Assembly: GCA_003313425.1 (NCBI GenBank) | Contig: NHZP01000029.1 | Location: forward strand, 372,001-436,000 | Length of the DNA stretch: 64,000 nt | From: Pseudopyrenochaeta lycopersici | Lineage: Eukaryota; Ascomycota; Dothideomycetes; Pleosporales; Pseudopyrenochaetaceae | Direction of reading: 5' to 3' | Shown: positions 23,143 to 35,562 of the stretch, one piece after another | Numbering within the stretch: position 1 is the first letter of the stretch | Layout: each line of letters begins with the position of its first letter | Translations under genes and position numbers: made by a program | Notes under the pieces: generated by a model | Databases searched by the model: none | The model's input: only the letters and a program-made list of their open reading frames with translations | What the model was told of the DNA's origin: nothing

Positions 23143-24874
23143 ATGGCGCGCAAATACCTTGGAGGCACTGGGGAAAGGCTGACGGTATGGATATCAATCG
23201 CAGCAAGCACTGTGCTCATCTTTTACGGTTACGACCAAGGCGTATTTGGCAATGTTATTATCTCAGAGAACTTCCTGCATACTTTTGGATACCCATCCGC
23301 GAATATGCAAGGAGTCATGACTTCGATTTACAATATCGGTTGCTTCATCGGCGCCATGAGTACTATCTGGACCGGCGATATTCTTGGACGTCCACGTCAG
23401 ATCATGCTCGGATCTACAGTGATTGGGATAGGCGCAATAATTCAGACATGCAGCTGGACAGTTGCAAGTATGATGGTCGGACGCATTGTGGCAGGCTTAG
23501 GAACTGGTATGAATACTGCGACAGCTGGTGTCTGGCAGGCCGAAACAAGTAAGATGAATAGCAGAGGCAAGCTCGTAATTATTCAGATGGGTGAGTTTAA
23601 ATATCAGATTATTGGAAAATATGTAGCTAACGATATACACAGCCAACTGTATCACCGGCTTTAGTATCTCCAATTGGCTTACTCTAGGCTTCTCTTTCGC
23701 GCCACGCGATGTGGCATGGCGCTTCCCATTAGCCTTTCAGCTTTTCTTCACCTTTTGTATCTACGCCATGTGTCCGTTCTTGCCAGATTCACCTCGTCTC
23801 CTCATCCGCAAGGGCAAGCACGACGAGGCGCTAGAAGTTCTCGCCGCCCTGGAAGGCCACGGAGCGACACCGGAGTCTCCGACTGTTCTCACACAGTACA
23901 ATATCATCAAAGATATTCTTGATCGCGAACATGTCAATACATACAGTTGGTGGCAACTACTCAGCGGGAAGGGCCCGAGTGGTGTACTCCGACGCATGAT
24001 CCTTGGAGCATGGATGCAAGCCATGAACCAAATATCTGGAATCAACGTTACGAGCTACTACATGAGCTATATCTTTATCAATGCGCTAGGCATCTCGGAG
24101 TTGCTGTCGCGAATCTTGGCCGCAGCTGGATCGGTCGACTATCTTATCTTCGCCTGCTTAGCATATTTCGTCATTGAGCGATATGGACGACGCAAGGTGA
24201 GTTGCATTACATATCAGAGTATTCAAAATGCGGAGCTGATTTCCAAAAGGTCATGATGGTATCCGCGGCTGCATGTTCCATTTGCTGGATCGTCATCGCA
24301 GCCTCACAAGGCCAGACCGAGAAAGGGGGTGACTCCTACAAGCTCGGTATTGTCGCCGTATCATTCTTCTTCGTCTTTTTCGCTAGCTTCGGCATGGGAG
24401 TTCTCGGCGTACCGTGGCTTTACCCTACTGAGTACGCATCGCTTACCCTTATACTCATCTTGTAGCTAACTTTTGCGTAGAATCAATGCCCTTGAAATGC
24501 GAACGAAAGGCGCCTCTCTTGCTATGAGCACGAATTGGATTTGCAATTACGCTGTGGTTCAAGCCACTCTTCCCGGTATCGAGAAGCTTGGCTACAAATT
24601 CTGGATCATCTGGGCCGTCATCTGCTTCGCGTTCATTCCTATCACGTACTTCTTCTACCCGGAAACGGCAAACCGCACTCTCGAAGACATCGACAGGTTT
24701 TTCGAAACGAAACCAGGTATTCTAATTAATAGAAATAAACTGGCGGTACAGCTGCATCGCCCCGCTGAATTCATTGAAGCCGATGCGAGGATTGCTGCAG
24801 GTGAAGAGTTTAAGCTTGGGAAGGGCAGGAAGAGTTTCAGTACGGAGCATGTTGAGACGAAGGAGACTGTATGA
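23143..24874 (+). CDS. MFS sugar transporter (525 aa)
   Basis: Four exons, 23143-23590, 23643-24196, 24250-24431 and 24481-24874; introns are 52, 53 and 49 nt with GCTAAC branch sites in the first and third. The start MARKYLGGTGERL at 23143 begins a short cytosolic tail. Sugar-porter features: GYDQGVFGNVI in helix 1, GDILGRPRQI (loop 2-3), PDSPRLLIRKGKHDEA after helix 6, QISGINVTSYY in helix 7, ERYGRRK (loop 8-9), PWLYPTEINALEMRTKG and PETANRTLEDIDRFF. Length and motif order are complete. It should import a sugar or polyol by proton symport at the plasma membrane. Its 3' end is 53 bp from that of the SDR gene. Confidence 0.9.
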
Positions 24875-24927
24875 GAAATGTGAAGTAGAACGAAATTAGG
24901 TTGTAGAACTCAGACATCGTGATTACA

Positions 24928-25979
24928 CTACGGTTCATTGGCATAGCCTTCAATGAAGTTTACTGTCAGTGTATTTCTGTTCTCCTTCAACAGCGTTTCA
25001 CGACCGATACTCAGCAGCTTTGAGATATCTTGTCGACAATCTGGGTACTTTAGTATCGGTCAAAATGACGTGTCATCGATTGTGGAACCTACCCAGATAA
25101 AATCCCCTGAGCTCTTTCCCTTTACCAGACGCGAGGAACGCACACGTTTGTCCACACAACGTCGGCGGATCTTTGAACAGATCAACATAGTACTCCTCAT
25201 CTTTGATGTCTCCATATTTCTCTTTTACGTCGGGGGTAGCTCCAGCTGAGAGATATGGTGTCAGCACTTGACGACTACACCTTTGCAGTTTCAAGCGGGT
25301 ACTTACCGCCACCCATTCCGGTGAGCACGCCGCCTGGATGCAGTGCATACATATGAATCGCTGGATCCAAACCATCAAGCTCCATTTCTTTCTGCAGCGT
25401 ATGTGTTGCACGGATCAAGGCGCCCTTCGAGGTTACGTACCCAAGCGTCATGGCCATGTCGACTGTGCCGGAGCGGGAGGCGATGTTAATGATGCAACCG
25501 CTGCCGCGGTCGCGCATGCGTGGCAAAACTTCATGGATGAGCATCAGCGGTGCCTTAAAGTTGACGTCAATCTGTCGCCAGAAAGCCTCGAAAGTTGACA
25601 TCAAAAAGGGCCGGAGATCCATGATACCAGCGTTGTTCACGAGGATATCGATGGGTCCTAGTTGTTTTTCCACCTGGTCAAAGACTTCCTTTATCTTTGT
25701 CGCGTCGGTAACGTCGCATGCGTAGGTTTCAACTTTGACGCCCTGTGCGAGACATGCCTTCTTCGTGTTCTCCAAGTTTTCAAGCTTCAAATCCAAAATT
25801 GCGACATGGGCACCTGATTTCGAAAGCGACTCTGAGATTGCAGAACCAATACCTCCTCCGGCTCCTGTGATAATTGCTACTTTGTTTGTATTTTCACCTT
25901 TGAGCGTTTCCGGTAGTATCACATCGTAAGGCGCATGGTGAAGTGGGAGCGTGCTAATGCCGTACTGTGATGGATCCAT
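24928..25979 (-). CDS. Short-chain dehydrogenase/reductase (312 aa)
   Basis: Three exons, 25979-25307, 25245-25093 and 25040-24928. The 61-nt intron restores TGMGGAGATPDVKEKYGD and the 52-nt intron restores GFYLDCRQDISKLL; without the last exon the protein would end too early. NAD(P)-binding TGAGGGIG (39-46), NNAG (115-118), catalytic Ser at 168/170, Tyr181 and Lys185 in YVTSK are all present. The acidic residue after strand 2 (ILDLK) suggests NAD(H) preference. No targeting signal. The substrate is unknown; the pairing with a sugar transporter hints at a sugar or polyol, but this is inference. Confidence 0.88.
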
Positions 25980-27772
25980 GGTTGCAGTCGATGGTTTTCT
26001 GGATTCACGTCGATGCTTCTTTTAAACCATTAATGGCTGTTTTACTGAGTACTGCCGGACGAATATCAGTTTTGCATCGTGTGCGGGGTGAGTTGGGGTA
26101 GCTCCTGCCCCACATGTTCTCGGCTGTGGGGGAGGGGTTTTAGCACGACTACTCCTCTTTTGTACCGTTCATAGTGGAAGGATATTTGGTAGAAGGCCTA
26201 AGACAAATCTGCTATTATATTCTCATGTATCATCGATGATGGAACAGAACTCTTGCAAGTTGTGGGACAAGGCCTACAAGCCAATCAAGTATAAAACGAT
26301 GGCTGTTGTGCTTGGTAAAATCCGCCTAGTTTGCTCATACAAATCCTCTAGACGTCAGAGTGGAGCATGTACTTTGTTTAAAAACATAATAGAGCAGTTT
26401 GTCGATGACCCATCACTGACTAATATTTTTTACATGAAGTTGTGTTCAGCGTCAATGACGACCATCCCAACCTACAGGCCAATTTGATTCGATGACAACC
26501 TGCACTCTGTCAGGTTGGTGAAGGCAGTTTCGAAAGCAATAACTAATGAAACGCTATTTGGGGTTCACTGTATTGTCTGGAATAAATATCATGTACAAAT
26601 TCCACATTCTGGTAGATTTGCAAAGATAAAACCCTTAGGGGCCTCGAACACAGACTCATGCCCACAGAAGAATAGCTCTCAAGAATTCAAACGCCATTCG
26701 CGTATATAAATTTCTAACTAAATAATATGGTCTGCATGGCAGTTATGCTGGTATAAAGTCTCCGTCGTGTACATAGGAAAAGCATTGAAGGTTAAAATGT
26801 CTGCCTGCTTTTGCGGACGTCTTAGCAAACTTTACTGTCCAGCTAAAATTATTTGAAACCCGCGAAGTACATAATGACATATGTTACGAACGACTCTGTT
26901 TCAAGAAACATTTAAACTGGAGCTTTTAACTTGATTGAAACACCGTCAGCCTAGAGCAGAAGGGCGTAAATCTGGAAAATTTCTTAGCTGCTGTTTGTGT
27001 GATTATATACACGAATGTCCTCACTCTCTACAGTGGATTCATGAGGCTCTGAATAAACGCAAGACGGAGTATGTGCTCAGAACTTCAGAGTTGATACAGT
27101 CATGACTGTCAAGTCACCCACAAACGTAAAGCGGATCAAGAAGTGTCAGGTGCGTCATCAGTTGTGGGCCTCTGTTTCTCCCAAACATCAACATTAAGGA
27201 CATTCACACACGAATATGTGAGGGGCCAAATTTTGCCGAGACTGCCGCTGCTTTCGTATCGCACGCCGGGTATATTCCGGTCTCGGTCCTGTATTTGCTC
27301 CGTCTACCGTGTACGAGTCATGACAAATTACCCCAGCAATTAAATACAGGAAGAGAAAAATTCCTGGGGCAAGTCTATCTGCGAAGTATAGGCCATTGCG
27401 AATATAACTGCCCCGCTGCAAGATCCATGGAGCAACTTTAGATCCGTCCTTTTCGGTGTCGCTGGTGCGGCAACGCCGTGGTCGAACGTTGTTCGCAGAT
27501 ACATTTTGCAGGGGCTATAGTTAAGATTTCGGACATAATGAGATCAGTTCTTCTTGCGGGGCCCCGAGATTGATAGGTCAGTGCTAACCAAATCGCGACC
27601 ATACCGATGATCATCGGGAAAAGGATTAATCCAGCCAATCATCGTCATTGACCGTACAATACTAACCTCCTCGTATAAGTGTTTCCTTCTCACAGTATCG
27701 AAAAATAAATAGTATTAAGTATCTCCAATGGTTCATTGCATTATAAGCATTTACCTTGCGTCTTAGCATATC
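25980..27772. other. Gene-free stretch of 1.8 kb
   Basis: Upstream regions of the SDR (minus) and the carboxylesterase (plus). Some short frames on the minus strand near 27200-27640 contain a hydrophobic run but lack any start or family motif. I see nothing I can support. Confidence 0.35.
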
Positions 27773-29404
27773 ATGGCAGCTTTAAACATTTTAAAGATTG
27801 CCGCTCTCTTGCTCTTCCCATTGGCACATGGCGCTCCTAAAGGAGCAGGTCATGATGACCTGCTGGTACACACGAATCTTTTCTCTGTAAAAGGTGTATC
27901 TTGGCCAAATTCCACTGAAGTCCGTTTCTTTGGTGGCATTCCCTATGCTGAACCCCCAGTGGGCATGGCGCGTTTTCGACCCCCAATTACTAAACGCCCT
28001 ACAAACCAAACCATCGATGCATCATGGTTTGGACCGTCTTGCATACAATACAGCAATGGCCAAAAGACGGTGTATTCGGAGTATCTTAAAGGCTTTCTTC
28101 TTACTCCTGGTCAAGAACAAAGCGAGGACTGTTTAACCTTGAATGTTTGGGCTCCAAGAGTGAAAGCTAAAGCTGAATTGTTACCAGTCATGATTTGGAT
28201 TCATGGTGGCGGGTTTACATCGGGCGGAAGTGCGAGTCCCTACAAGTATGGACATCGACTTGCGAAAGACCAAAACGTTGTCGTGGTTGCTTTAAAGTAA
28301 TGTTGCTATCCCGGTGTCAGAGTTACTTTCTAATTAGGCTAGTTATCGACTAAATGTCTTTGGATACCCGAATGCCGCAGCTCTAGACGGAAAGAACATG
28401 AATCCTGGTTTGCTTGATCATAGAAAGGCAGTTGAGTGGGTCTACAACCATATTCGCTCATTCGGTGGGGATCCAGACCGCATGGTGTTGTTTGGACAGT
28501 CAGCCGGGTATTATAGTTCCGTTCTCGCCAAAAATATATTGACTAATTGTAATAGTGGAATGGCTGTCGACAAGTATGCCTATGCATACCCCGACGACCC
28601 AATCGTAAAGGGATTTATTGCTCAATCAGGTACCGCGTCTGGGGGAAGCTCTAATGACGCGACCAATTCAAACTTCACCTATGTCGCCTCCCAAGTTGGC
28701 TGCTCATCTTCCAACAAAGACGAAGAATTTTCCTGCATGCAGAAAGCAGACGCGAATGCCATCATCGAGGTGTACAACAAATACAATGCATCTGCGAATG
28801 GTGGAAGATCACTGTCATTCCAACCTTCGCCTGATGACATCACAAGCTTTTCGAACTATACTGATCGTCAAGTCCGTGGTCTTTTTGCAAGAGTCCCGAC
28901 TATTTTGTCACAAGTCGACAACGAAGGTGCTTCGCTAGTCGCGTTCAACCCAGCTGGACCAAACCAAACCGCTGTGGACGCCTTCACACGAAACATCGCC
29001 ACATGCCCAGGTGCAAAAGGAGCCCTGTAGGTTCTCTCCACCAAGTACCTTTCAAAACTAACGTATCTGGTAGTGCTCGAAAGAACTTCAATGTCCCTAT
29101 CTGGCGCGCGCGATATTTTGGGGAGTGGCCAAATTTAAACCCATTCCCATGGCTTCATGCATATCACTCATCTGACATCCCGATGGTCTTTGGAACGTCC
29201 GATTTACTCGGACCCAATACGGCGACTGAAACTGAGACGACAAATTACATCCAGGGCGCATGGGCAGCATTCGCAAGAGACCCAGAGAACGGTCTGGACT
29301 GGCCAAACTATGACGCACAAGCCAACACTTTGGTGAAATTGGGATTTGGGAATAATACCAAAGCTGTGCTCGGGCCAGGCAATGAATTTGATGGACTATG
29401 CTAG
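27773..29404 (+). CDS. Secreted type-B carboxylesterase/lipase (496 aa)
   Basis: Four exons, 27773-28296, 28343-28507, 28556-29026 and 29074-29404 (introns 46-48 nt). The middle intron is in frame and interrupts the nucleophile elbow; splicing gives FGQSAGGMAVDKYAY, with Ser228. Start MAALNILKIAALLLFPLAHG is a signal peptide. Other signatures are FFGGIPYAEPPVG, EDCLTLNVWAP, WIHGGGFTSG (oxyanion hole) and YHSSDIPMVFGT with the catalytic His. Many NxT/S sites fit secretion. Length is near the lower end of fungal members. Substrate unknown; it could act on the same plant esters as the tannase upstream, which is speculation from neighbourhood. Confidence 0.88.
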
Positions 29405-29806
29405 TTAAGAATGGTTACTAGTGCGATGCTTTGAAGGGTAACTTGCACATCTTGCTAGATAAATACAGGCCAGATAGGTTCGTTACTATACCAAGGACAA
29501 ATCATATAAACCTTAAAAGATTGTCTACTAAGACGATTGTAAATGTTGTAGAAGCGTCGTGCAAAATAGTCAAGCACTAGATTTGAGGGTATACCGCCTC
29601 CTTTCAGCACAGTCCGGGACACAGATGTTACTACGACTAAAGTCGGGCGAAATACTTGTATCTCAGATTTTGAACACTACCGTATTATTAAAGGTTCCAG
29701 AAAATTGTTCATCTGTGCGTTTGCGTCGGCTACACCACTTGCCCTAGCTTGACAGTCTCCTCCGAATCCACGGGTCCTCACTTGTCGCCAGTCGCCGCAC
29801 TTGAGC
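29405..29806. other. Gene-free stretch
   Basis: Downstream flank of the carboxylesterase; no frame or site I can support. Confidence 0.35.
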
Positions 29807-29965
29807 CTAAGTCCGGTTTGTTAGCGCAATACGGGTCTTTTCTCGAAGAAGGTCGATATATTCCCATAGACGCTTATTGTCGTCGGTCTTCTTGCCTACC
29901 GCCCTGGCGTTGTTAACCTTCTTCCGGATTCTCATGTAATCTTTGTATTGATGGGAGCCCCTCAT
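29807..29965 (-). CDS. Possible small ORF or exon, 52 aa, basic
   Basis: Frame beginning MRGSHQYKDYMRIRKKVN and ending KTRIALTNRT, highly basic and helix-prone. The same frame is open upstream to about 30050 (LPAGSFRPVYNAPPQKI), which looks like real coding sequence and may be an exon behind an acceptor rather than an independent start. No family recognised. It may also be the tail of a lost gene. Confidence 0.25.
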   Translation of the reverse strand: MRGSHQYKDYMRIRKKVNNARAVGKKTDDNKRLWEYIDLLREKTRIALTNRT

Positions 29966-30346
29966 GATCTTTTGAGGCGGAGCGTTGTATACGGGGCGAA
30001 AACTTCCGGCTGGTAGGCGGACTTGGAAACACAGTGTTTGGCGGTTGCTTCACAATCTAATTTCCCGGTAGCGGAAATGGCCCAGCTATTACCTGAAGGC
30101 GCTTTGCCCAGGAGAAAAAAAGAAAATTGTCAAGTTATACAGGACCACTTTATATATTGACCCATCACCCTGACTCTTTCATTATCTAGCGTGTAGACCT
30201 ATGGTGCTAATGTACATTCAAATCGAACAAACAGCCGATGCTCATGAAATGTGTGGTCCAGTTCGCTATGCAAAATAAGCACAAGCGGATACAAATACAA
30301 TGTATTCTCCGCGAGCCCTTGACAAGTATTTCTCTTTCATGCTGGA

Positions 30347-31433
30347 TCAATTCGTCTTGGGTGATGGCTTTGTCTTCTTTTGCTTAGGTCGCTTTTGGCT
30401 GACTGGGTTAACGAACTTGTCTTCATATGTCTCGCGAGGCACAAGTTCTTTCTCTTGGAGCTCAGCAAGTAATGCCTTATCCACCTTCCCAATCTGATGA
30501 GCTCTCCAAGGAGCAGGGCCAGAGGGCTTGAGCCATGTCTTGCGCCCCTCGATCTCGGTGTCGTGGTTCTCCACAGCGGCCTGATCAGCTCCCTTTTTCG
30601 TCTTGAAATCCAGGAAGCACAACAGGCGGGGATTCTCCTTCTTATCACCGTAAAAAGGATGGAGGCTTCCGACAGCTTCAATATCGTACTTACCAAAGTA
30701 CTGCTCGATGATGTCCATGGTGAACTTGTTACGAGGGCCGACTTTCAGATCTTGTGTTCCCCAGCCTGGCGTTTGAACAGACAGCATCATACGGCGACCT
30801 TCAATTAGAGGTGTGATTGCGTCACGGGAATTGGCTCCGTCGTCATAGAAGTAGCGCAAGCCGCGGAAATCTTGATTCTGACCGATCTTAGGACCCCAGA
30901 TGAAGTCTTCTTTCATGGGCTTGGCGATGATAGTCTTAGTCTGAAATTCCGAATCATTCAGATTTTGAACAGCTGCGATGGCCTCTTTCTCACTCCCTAA
31001 CTCTACAAAGCACATGGTGTCGTTGTGGAAGGTGAAACGATCCATACGCATCTGGATTTTCTTGCTGTGAGACGGTCAGCTATTGGATCGTATGATACCA
31101 GTTTATGATAGCTGAGTAGAGCTATTGTCTTGGAACGTACACATTAAATCCTTTACTCTGGAGCAATGCCTCTATCTCTGACTTTACAGCTCGTCTTGGG
31201 ACCCTAAGCAGTGCGATGGACTGTGCATGCGAGTTCGAGGACGCAGTCATGGGAACCTCATATCCAGTCGCAGAAGTTTCAACATGGTTTTGCAGCAGCC
31301 TTACGCCGGAAGTAAAGTGTCGTTGTGGGAATGCTCTCCGGATTGATGATAGTACGGGGCTGGAAATGCGCGCTGTTGTGATATCCCTCGAAAGGAGACA
31401 ACGAGTCCGCGTGACCACCCTCGGCGCAGTCAT
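30347..31433 (-). CDS. RRM-domain RNA-binding protein, probably mitochondrial (336 aa)
   Basis: Two exons, 31433-31141 and 31064-30347, with a 76-nt intron (donor GTACGT, branch GCTGAC); the join GFNV-KKIQMRMDRF lies inside the first RNA-binding fold. The N-terminal 60 residues are rich in Arg, Ser and Thr with almost no acidic residues (MTAPRVVTRTRCLLSRD), typical of a mitochondrial import signal. SIALLRVPRRAVKSEIEALL and MCFVELGSEKEAIAAVQNL are the two RNP-like strands of an RRM. A second, weaker RRM-like part covers DIIEQYFGKYDIEAVGSL to LLCFLDFKTKKGADQA. The end is Lys-rich (QKRPKQKKTKPSPK). RNA target unknown. It looks like a housekeeping gene inside the metabolic neighbourhood. Confidence 0.75.
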
Positions 31434-32111
31434 CGCGTGAAATAGGCAATTCAACACTATTACGTGGAGAACAAGCAATTAAGCAAAGTAGAAGCGTTCT
31501 TGATGATCTGAGATGTGGCAGACCGTCAATTTGATGAAGGTCAATGTAAACAGAGAAATCCAGCAGTTTCGAATCTAGCATACGCCAAGACTTCTTATCG
31601 ATAGCGCCACGGAACCAAGGGGAGCCAGACAATGATTGGCTCAAACAAATAATCACTTTGGCCTATTTGAAGTCACTCGAAAAAGTTCGGCACATTTGCA
31701 TTTCCTTCTATTTGATAGATACATTATGCTAACTATTATTTTTGTGCCTGTTAAAAATCTTTGTCTGCGATCTCACATATGGCAGCTACTCCAATCTTGT
31801 GATGAACACGTGTACAAAAAACACCTAGACGGCGCCACCTTCCCCGAGGCCATGAATTGGCCTTACAATAAGACCATGTATAACTATTCCTTGCTCTGAT
31901 TATCCAATTTACCTTCAACGGTTTGTACGCCTCATCAAAAGCTTTCAATGCCTAGCGACCGCCCGTCTTCTTCGAATTGCCTTGCTTCATTAAATGATCC
32001 ACTTGGGATCGATTGGACAGCTATTGCTCCTGCAAACATTTGCAAAAGAATCCACATATAACTCGAACGTAGACTGAACATAGGTAGAATAATGACATTC
32101 TTATTTCTACC
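31434..32111. other. Gene-free stretch
   Basis: Intergenic region between the RRM gene and the P450 gene, AT-rich near 31660-31920. No motif-bearing frame. Confidence 0.35.
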
Positions 32112-33815
32112 TTATGCTCTCGCTCGGAATTGCAACATTGGCCCGTCCTTCTTGCTCGCAAACACATCCTGGATCTGATACTCCGTCGCTCTCGTCCTGC
32201 CAACTTCCAGATCTTTGCTTCCAGCACCCAACGTTGTCCCCGGTGCCAGTCTCAAATCATACATGAACAATACTCGCGCAATTGTAACCGTTAGCTCCAC
32301 GTATGCTAGTCCCTTGCCGATACAGCCTCGAGGACCGATGCTGAAGGGGTTGTATGCTGATTGCGCATCTGTAAGTTTGTCGTGGAGAGGGTTGACCGAC
32401 GAATCAGATAGCCAGCGCTCGGGGAGATAATCAAAGGGTCGCGGAAAGTAGTCTGTGTTGTGGTGGATGGAATAGATTGGGACACCGACATCAACGCCGG
32501 CTGGGATGTTGTGGCCATCAATATCCAGGCCGCCAGGGAGAACTTGTCGAGGCAAAGCACCCGCTACTGGCGGTGTCATACGCATTGTCTCATCGATGCA
32601 AGCACGGAGGAATGAGCAGCCGCTAAGCTTCGGTCCAGTAACGATTTCCTCAACATCCGTAAATGCCTCGCGGATCTCCTTGCAGACTTTCTGCATAGCA
32701 GCGGGATTATGAGCAAGGTAGAAGTAAGTTCCAGCCATAGCAGTTGACGTCGTATCGGAGCCGGCGATAATCAACAAGTTCGACTCGCCCCATAGCTCAT
32801 CCATACTAAAGCCTTTGCCAGTCTCCGGATCCTTAGCATTCAAGAGGTAGTAGAAGAAATCCTTGCGATCAACATCGACGCCGAGTTTAGTTCGCTCCAT
32901 AGCTTGTGCCTTGCTGTACTGCATATACTGCGCTCGCTGACCGGCGATCTTTCGGAAAAACAGCTTGTCCAGGTGCCAGTTGTGGATTGTGAGATGAGTG
33001 CCACACTGTTTTCATTAGCACTTGCCCCAGATAAAGTCACAGCATTCAGAAGAAAGTACTCACGATCAGATGGCGATGCGCAGCATTGCCCACTAATTGC
33101 GTTGCAAACCGATTGACGGGACTTTCCAACATGCCGAAAGCCTTGCCAAATACTAAATCGCCCATGATGTCAAAGACCAGATACTCGCACCAGTGCGCAG
33201 CATTCCATTGATTGCTCCAACCCTTCTCATCTGAAACACCTTCGCTCCTCCTTCCGAGCATTTCACACCCAACCCTGACATTCGCAAGGATATACTTCTC
33301 CAGACTCTTGATTGCGGCGTCGCTAAACGCATGGCTCATGACTCGCCTCTTGCGCGCATGCTGCATCTTATCGATAGCAGAGTGCACACTGACAGCCTTC
33401 TTCGTGCTCGGAAACGCTTCATAGAAACTCGCCTTGCGGACGTTGGAGCGGAAGCCATAAATGGTCTTGAGGCCTGTGGCAGTGTTTACAGAGAGAAGAT
33501 TGGGTCCGAGACGCACATATGGGCCATATTGTTCATGTGCGAGATGGAATGCGAGGTGTCGGGAGCCCTTGTAGGCGTAGTAGGCGAGGTAGATATCAGT
33601 GATTTTGGCGAGGAAGGGGCCGGGGTATTTGGCGAGAGGGTGGAATGTGAGGCGGTAGACGATGACTAGGAAAATCTGGAATCAAGTTAGCTGATCTCTC
33701 GAGGATGGAAGGAAGAGCTACACACGTAGAAGAACAGAGATCCGAATATGGAGGCGACAAGCAGCAGTGGAGAGGTGAGGAGCGTCTTTGCTAGACTGAG
33801 GAGGAACTCCATCAT
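32112..33815 (-). CDS. Cytochrome P450 monooxygenase (531 aa)
   Basis: Three exons, 33815-33726, 33675-33064 and 33005-32112 (introns 50 and 58 nt). Start MMEFLLSLAKTLL leads an N-terminal membrane anchor, then the proline-rich hinge FHPLAKYPGPFLAKI. Also present are the helix C region KMQHARKRRVMSHAFSD, helix I oxygen-binding AGSDTTS, helix K ETMR (ExxR), PERW, and the heme loop FSIGPRGCIGKG with the iron-ligating Cys. All essential motifs are intact, so an active ER enzyme is expected. The N-terminal half resembles the fungal CYP65/CYP53-related group often annotated as benzoate 4-monooxygenase-like; that name is a similarity label only. It could oxidise an aromatic released by the esterases nearby, which is inference. 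Confidence 0.9.
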
Positions 33816-34853
33816 GGATAAGCCGACAACCAGAAACGTCAGAAAAATAGAATAGATGTTATTGATATACGGTCATTGGCACACAAAATGTACCTTCTTA
33901 CGCGAAGCTGGCAGATGAAAGCCAAAAATGTTTATCAACGGTTCAGGTCACACAAACGCGCTCAATTAAGTACTTTCTAAGCCTTCCACGGCCATCCGCA
34001 GCTCCCGCAATACCCAGTCCCATCGAGGTGAATTTCCATGACAAAGAAACACTAAAGGGTTGGAATGTCTGGGGCAGGTCTCGTGCGCAAACTTGCGACT
34101 TTGCTGATGCGCGGGCGGGCTGGGTATATGTTGCGGCACATTGCGGCTAGTATCGGATATTCCAGCGATGAAGGGATTTTAGACGGATACCTCAGCGCGC
34201 ACTAGTGTTGACGCGGGTATTGAGGTCAATGATGTAGGTGCCCTTTTTCTGAGCTAGTGGGCGGATAGGAAGGGCACGGATATTGTGCGCGTACAAATGG
34301 CAGCATGTCGGATCGATGATGAAGTTTCCTCGTGTCTTATGCATGCAAGCGATGACATGCATATGTCGGCAAGAGCAGATTCCGACGCGACACGACAATG
34401 TAGGTACTTTGGAATGTCCTCATAGCCCTGTACATAGCACTTTTTTTTTTTGGAGAAGCATCTATGTAGTTCTTTCCAACTTGGTGGTTGTAAGACTATT
34501 GTCACATTTCGGTGGATGTTCTTGGATACACAGCTATATGACATTGATAGTAGCCCCGTAGACGCAACTTACTATAGCTTTTATAGTAGATTGCGTGTGG
34601 CTTAAGTATAATTTGATATATTCCCAATGCTCAAAGAAGTGCGAGAGCCCCAGGAAGAGAGGAAGCAGAAGGTGTGAATGGGCCAATGAGAGGCAGCAGC
34701 TTACTCATGCGGATTCTGCCGCCTTGGCACATTTTGAGCTCCGCGAACCTCACCAAGCTTGACGAGGACATCGAGAAGCGTATAGCATCAGCATAGTCGC
34801 CCATTGGCCCCTCTCCACTCTTCAATCGCGTAACCAGTGACTTGGTGCTCAAG
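33816..34853. other. Divergent intergenic region, 1.0 kb
   Basis: Holds the promoters of the P450 (minus) and the complex I subunit (plus). A run of 11 T at about 34440-34450 is the only simple feature. Minus-strand frames at 34631-35083 are the antisense of the complex I gene. Confidence 0.4.
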
Positions 34854-35562
34854 ATGGCGTCCAAGAAGGTTGCGACGACCTTTTCGGTATGCCACACGAC
34901 TTCTTCACGAACCTGGCAGTTGGCGGACACCCCTCCCACAGCACCCACCATGACTTCAAGCGCACTGTACTGATAGTCCATATGTAGAAATACACCGTCC
35001 AGCCCACGGGCATCTATGCCGCCATCAACAGGCTCTTCGCCCTTGATCCCAAGCGGTCTACCGGTATCCCCTTGAACCCGCAATTCCGTAACCCACCCCC
35101 GGGCGGTGTTGACCCCAATACCTACGACGACCCCGTCACTGTGCCCGCTGCCGACCTTGCTGAGAACCCATACTGGAAGCGCGATGTGCGACGACGGTAC
35201 CCCAGGCTCTCGACCGTCACCCAGGCCGATGCGGTTGCGTTATTGGAGGTTGGAAGCGCAGCGGCCCCCAAGCAGGAGCTGATTGGCGAGGCTGGCTCTA
35301 AGCAGCTGGTTGCTGCGCAAGAGGAAGGTGTAAAGGGCCTGGCTGTTGCATTTGAGAGAAACACTGGCTTGGCCAAAGATGTCCTGGGTCCTGGGGGTCT
35401 ACCCCCGCTGCCAAGTGGTCTGCATAGCACCGGCACTGCGGGCGCGAAGAGGTACGAGTTGGAAGCTGAGCAAACATATCCTCCTGAGTAAGTGGCTGCT
35501 TTTGCATTACGTTCGAACTTGCGCTAATGTGAAATAGGTACCCATGCCGGGTTTTCAGCTGA
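34854..35562 (+). CDS. NADH:ubiquinone oxidoreductase 21.3-kDa subunit (NUZM type, 185 aa)
   Basis: Three exons, 34854-34886, 34988-35487 and 35538-35562. The first exon codes only for MASKKVATTFS; the 101-nt intron joins it to KYTVQPTGIYAAINRLF. The third gives PPEYPCRVFS. LDPKRSTGIPLNPQFRNPPPGG, YDDPVTVPAADLAENPYWKRDVRRRYPRLS and IGEAGSKQLVAAQEEG are hallmarks of this fungal accessory subunit of mitochondrial respiratory complex I. It has no catalytic centre; it helps build or stabilise the complex. The short first exon and terminal mini-exon would be easily missed by gene finders. Confidence 0.85.

Noticed and set aside
23187..23552. 121-codon plus-strand frame inside the sugar transporter gene
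   Set aside because: Out-of-frame shadow of the transporter's first exon.
34631..35083. 150-codon minus-strand frame
   Set aside because: Antisense to the complex I subunit gene, whose spliced protein is clearly recognisable on the plus strand.
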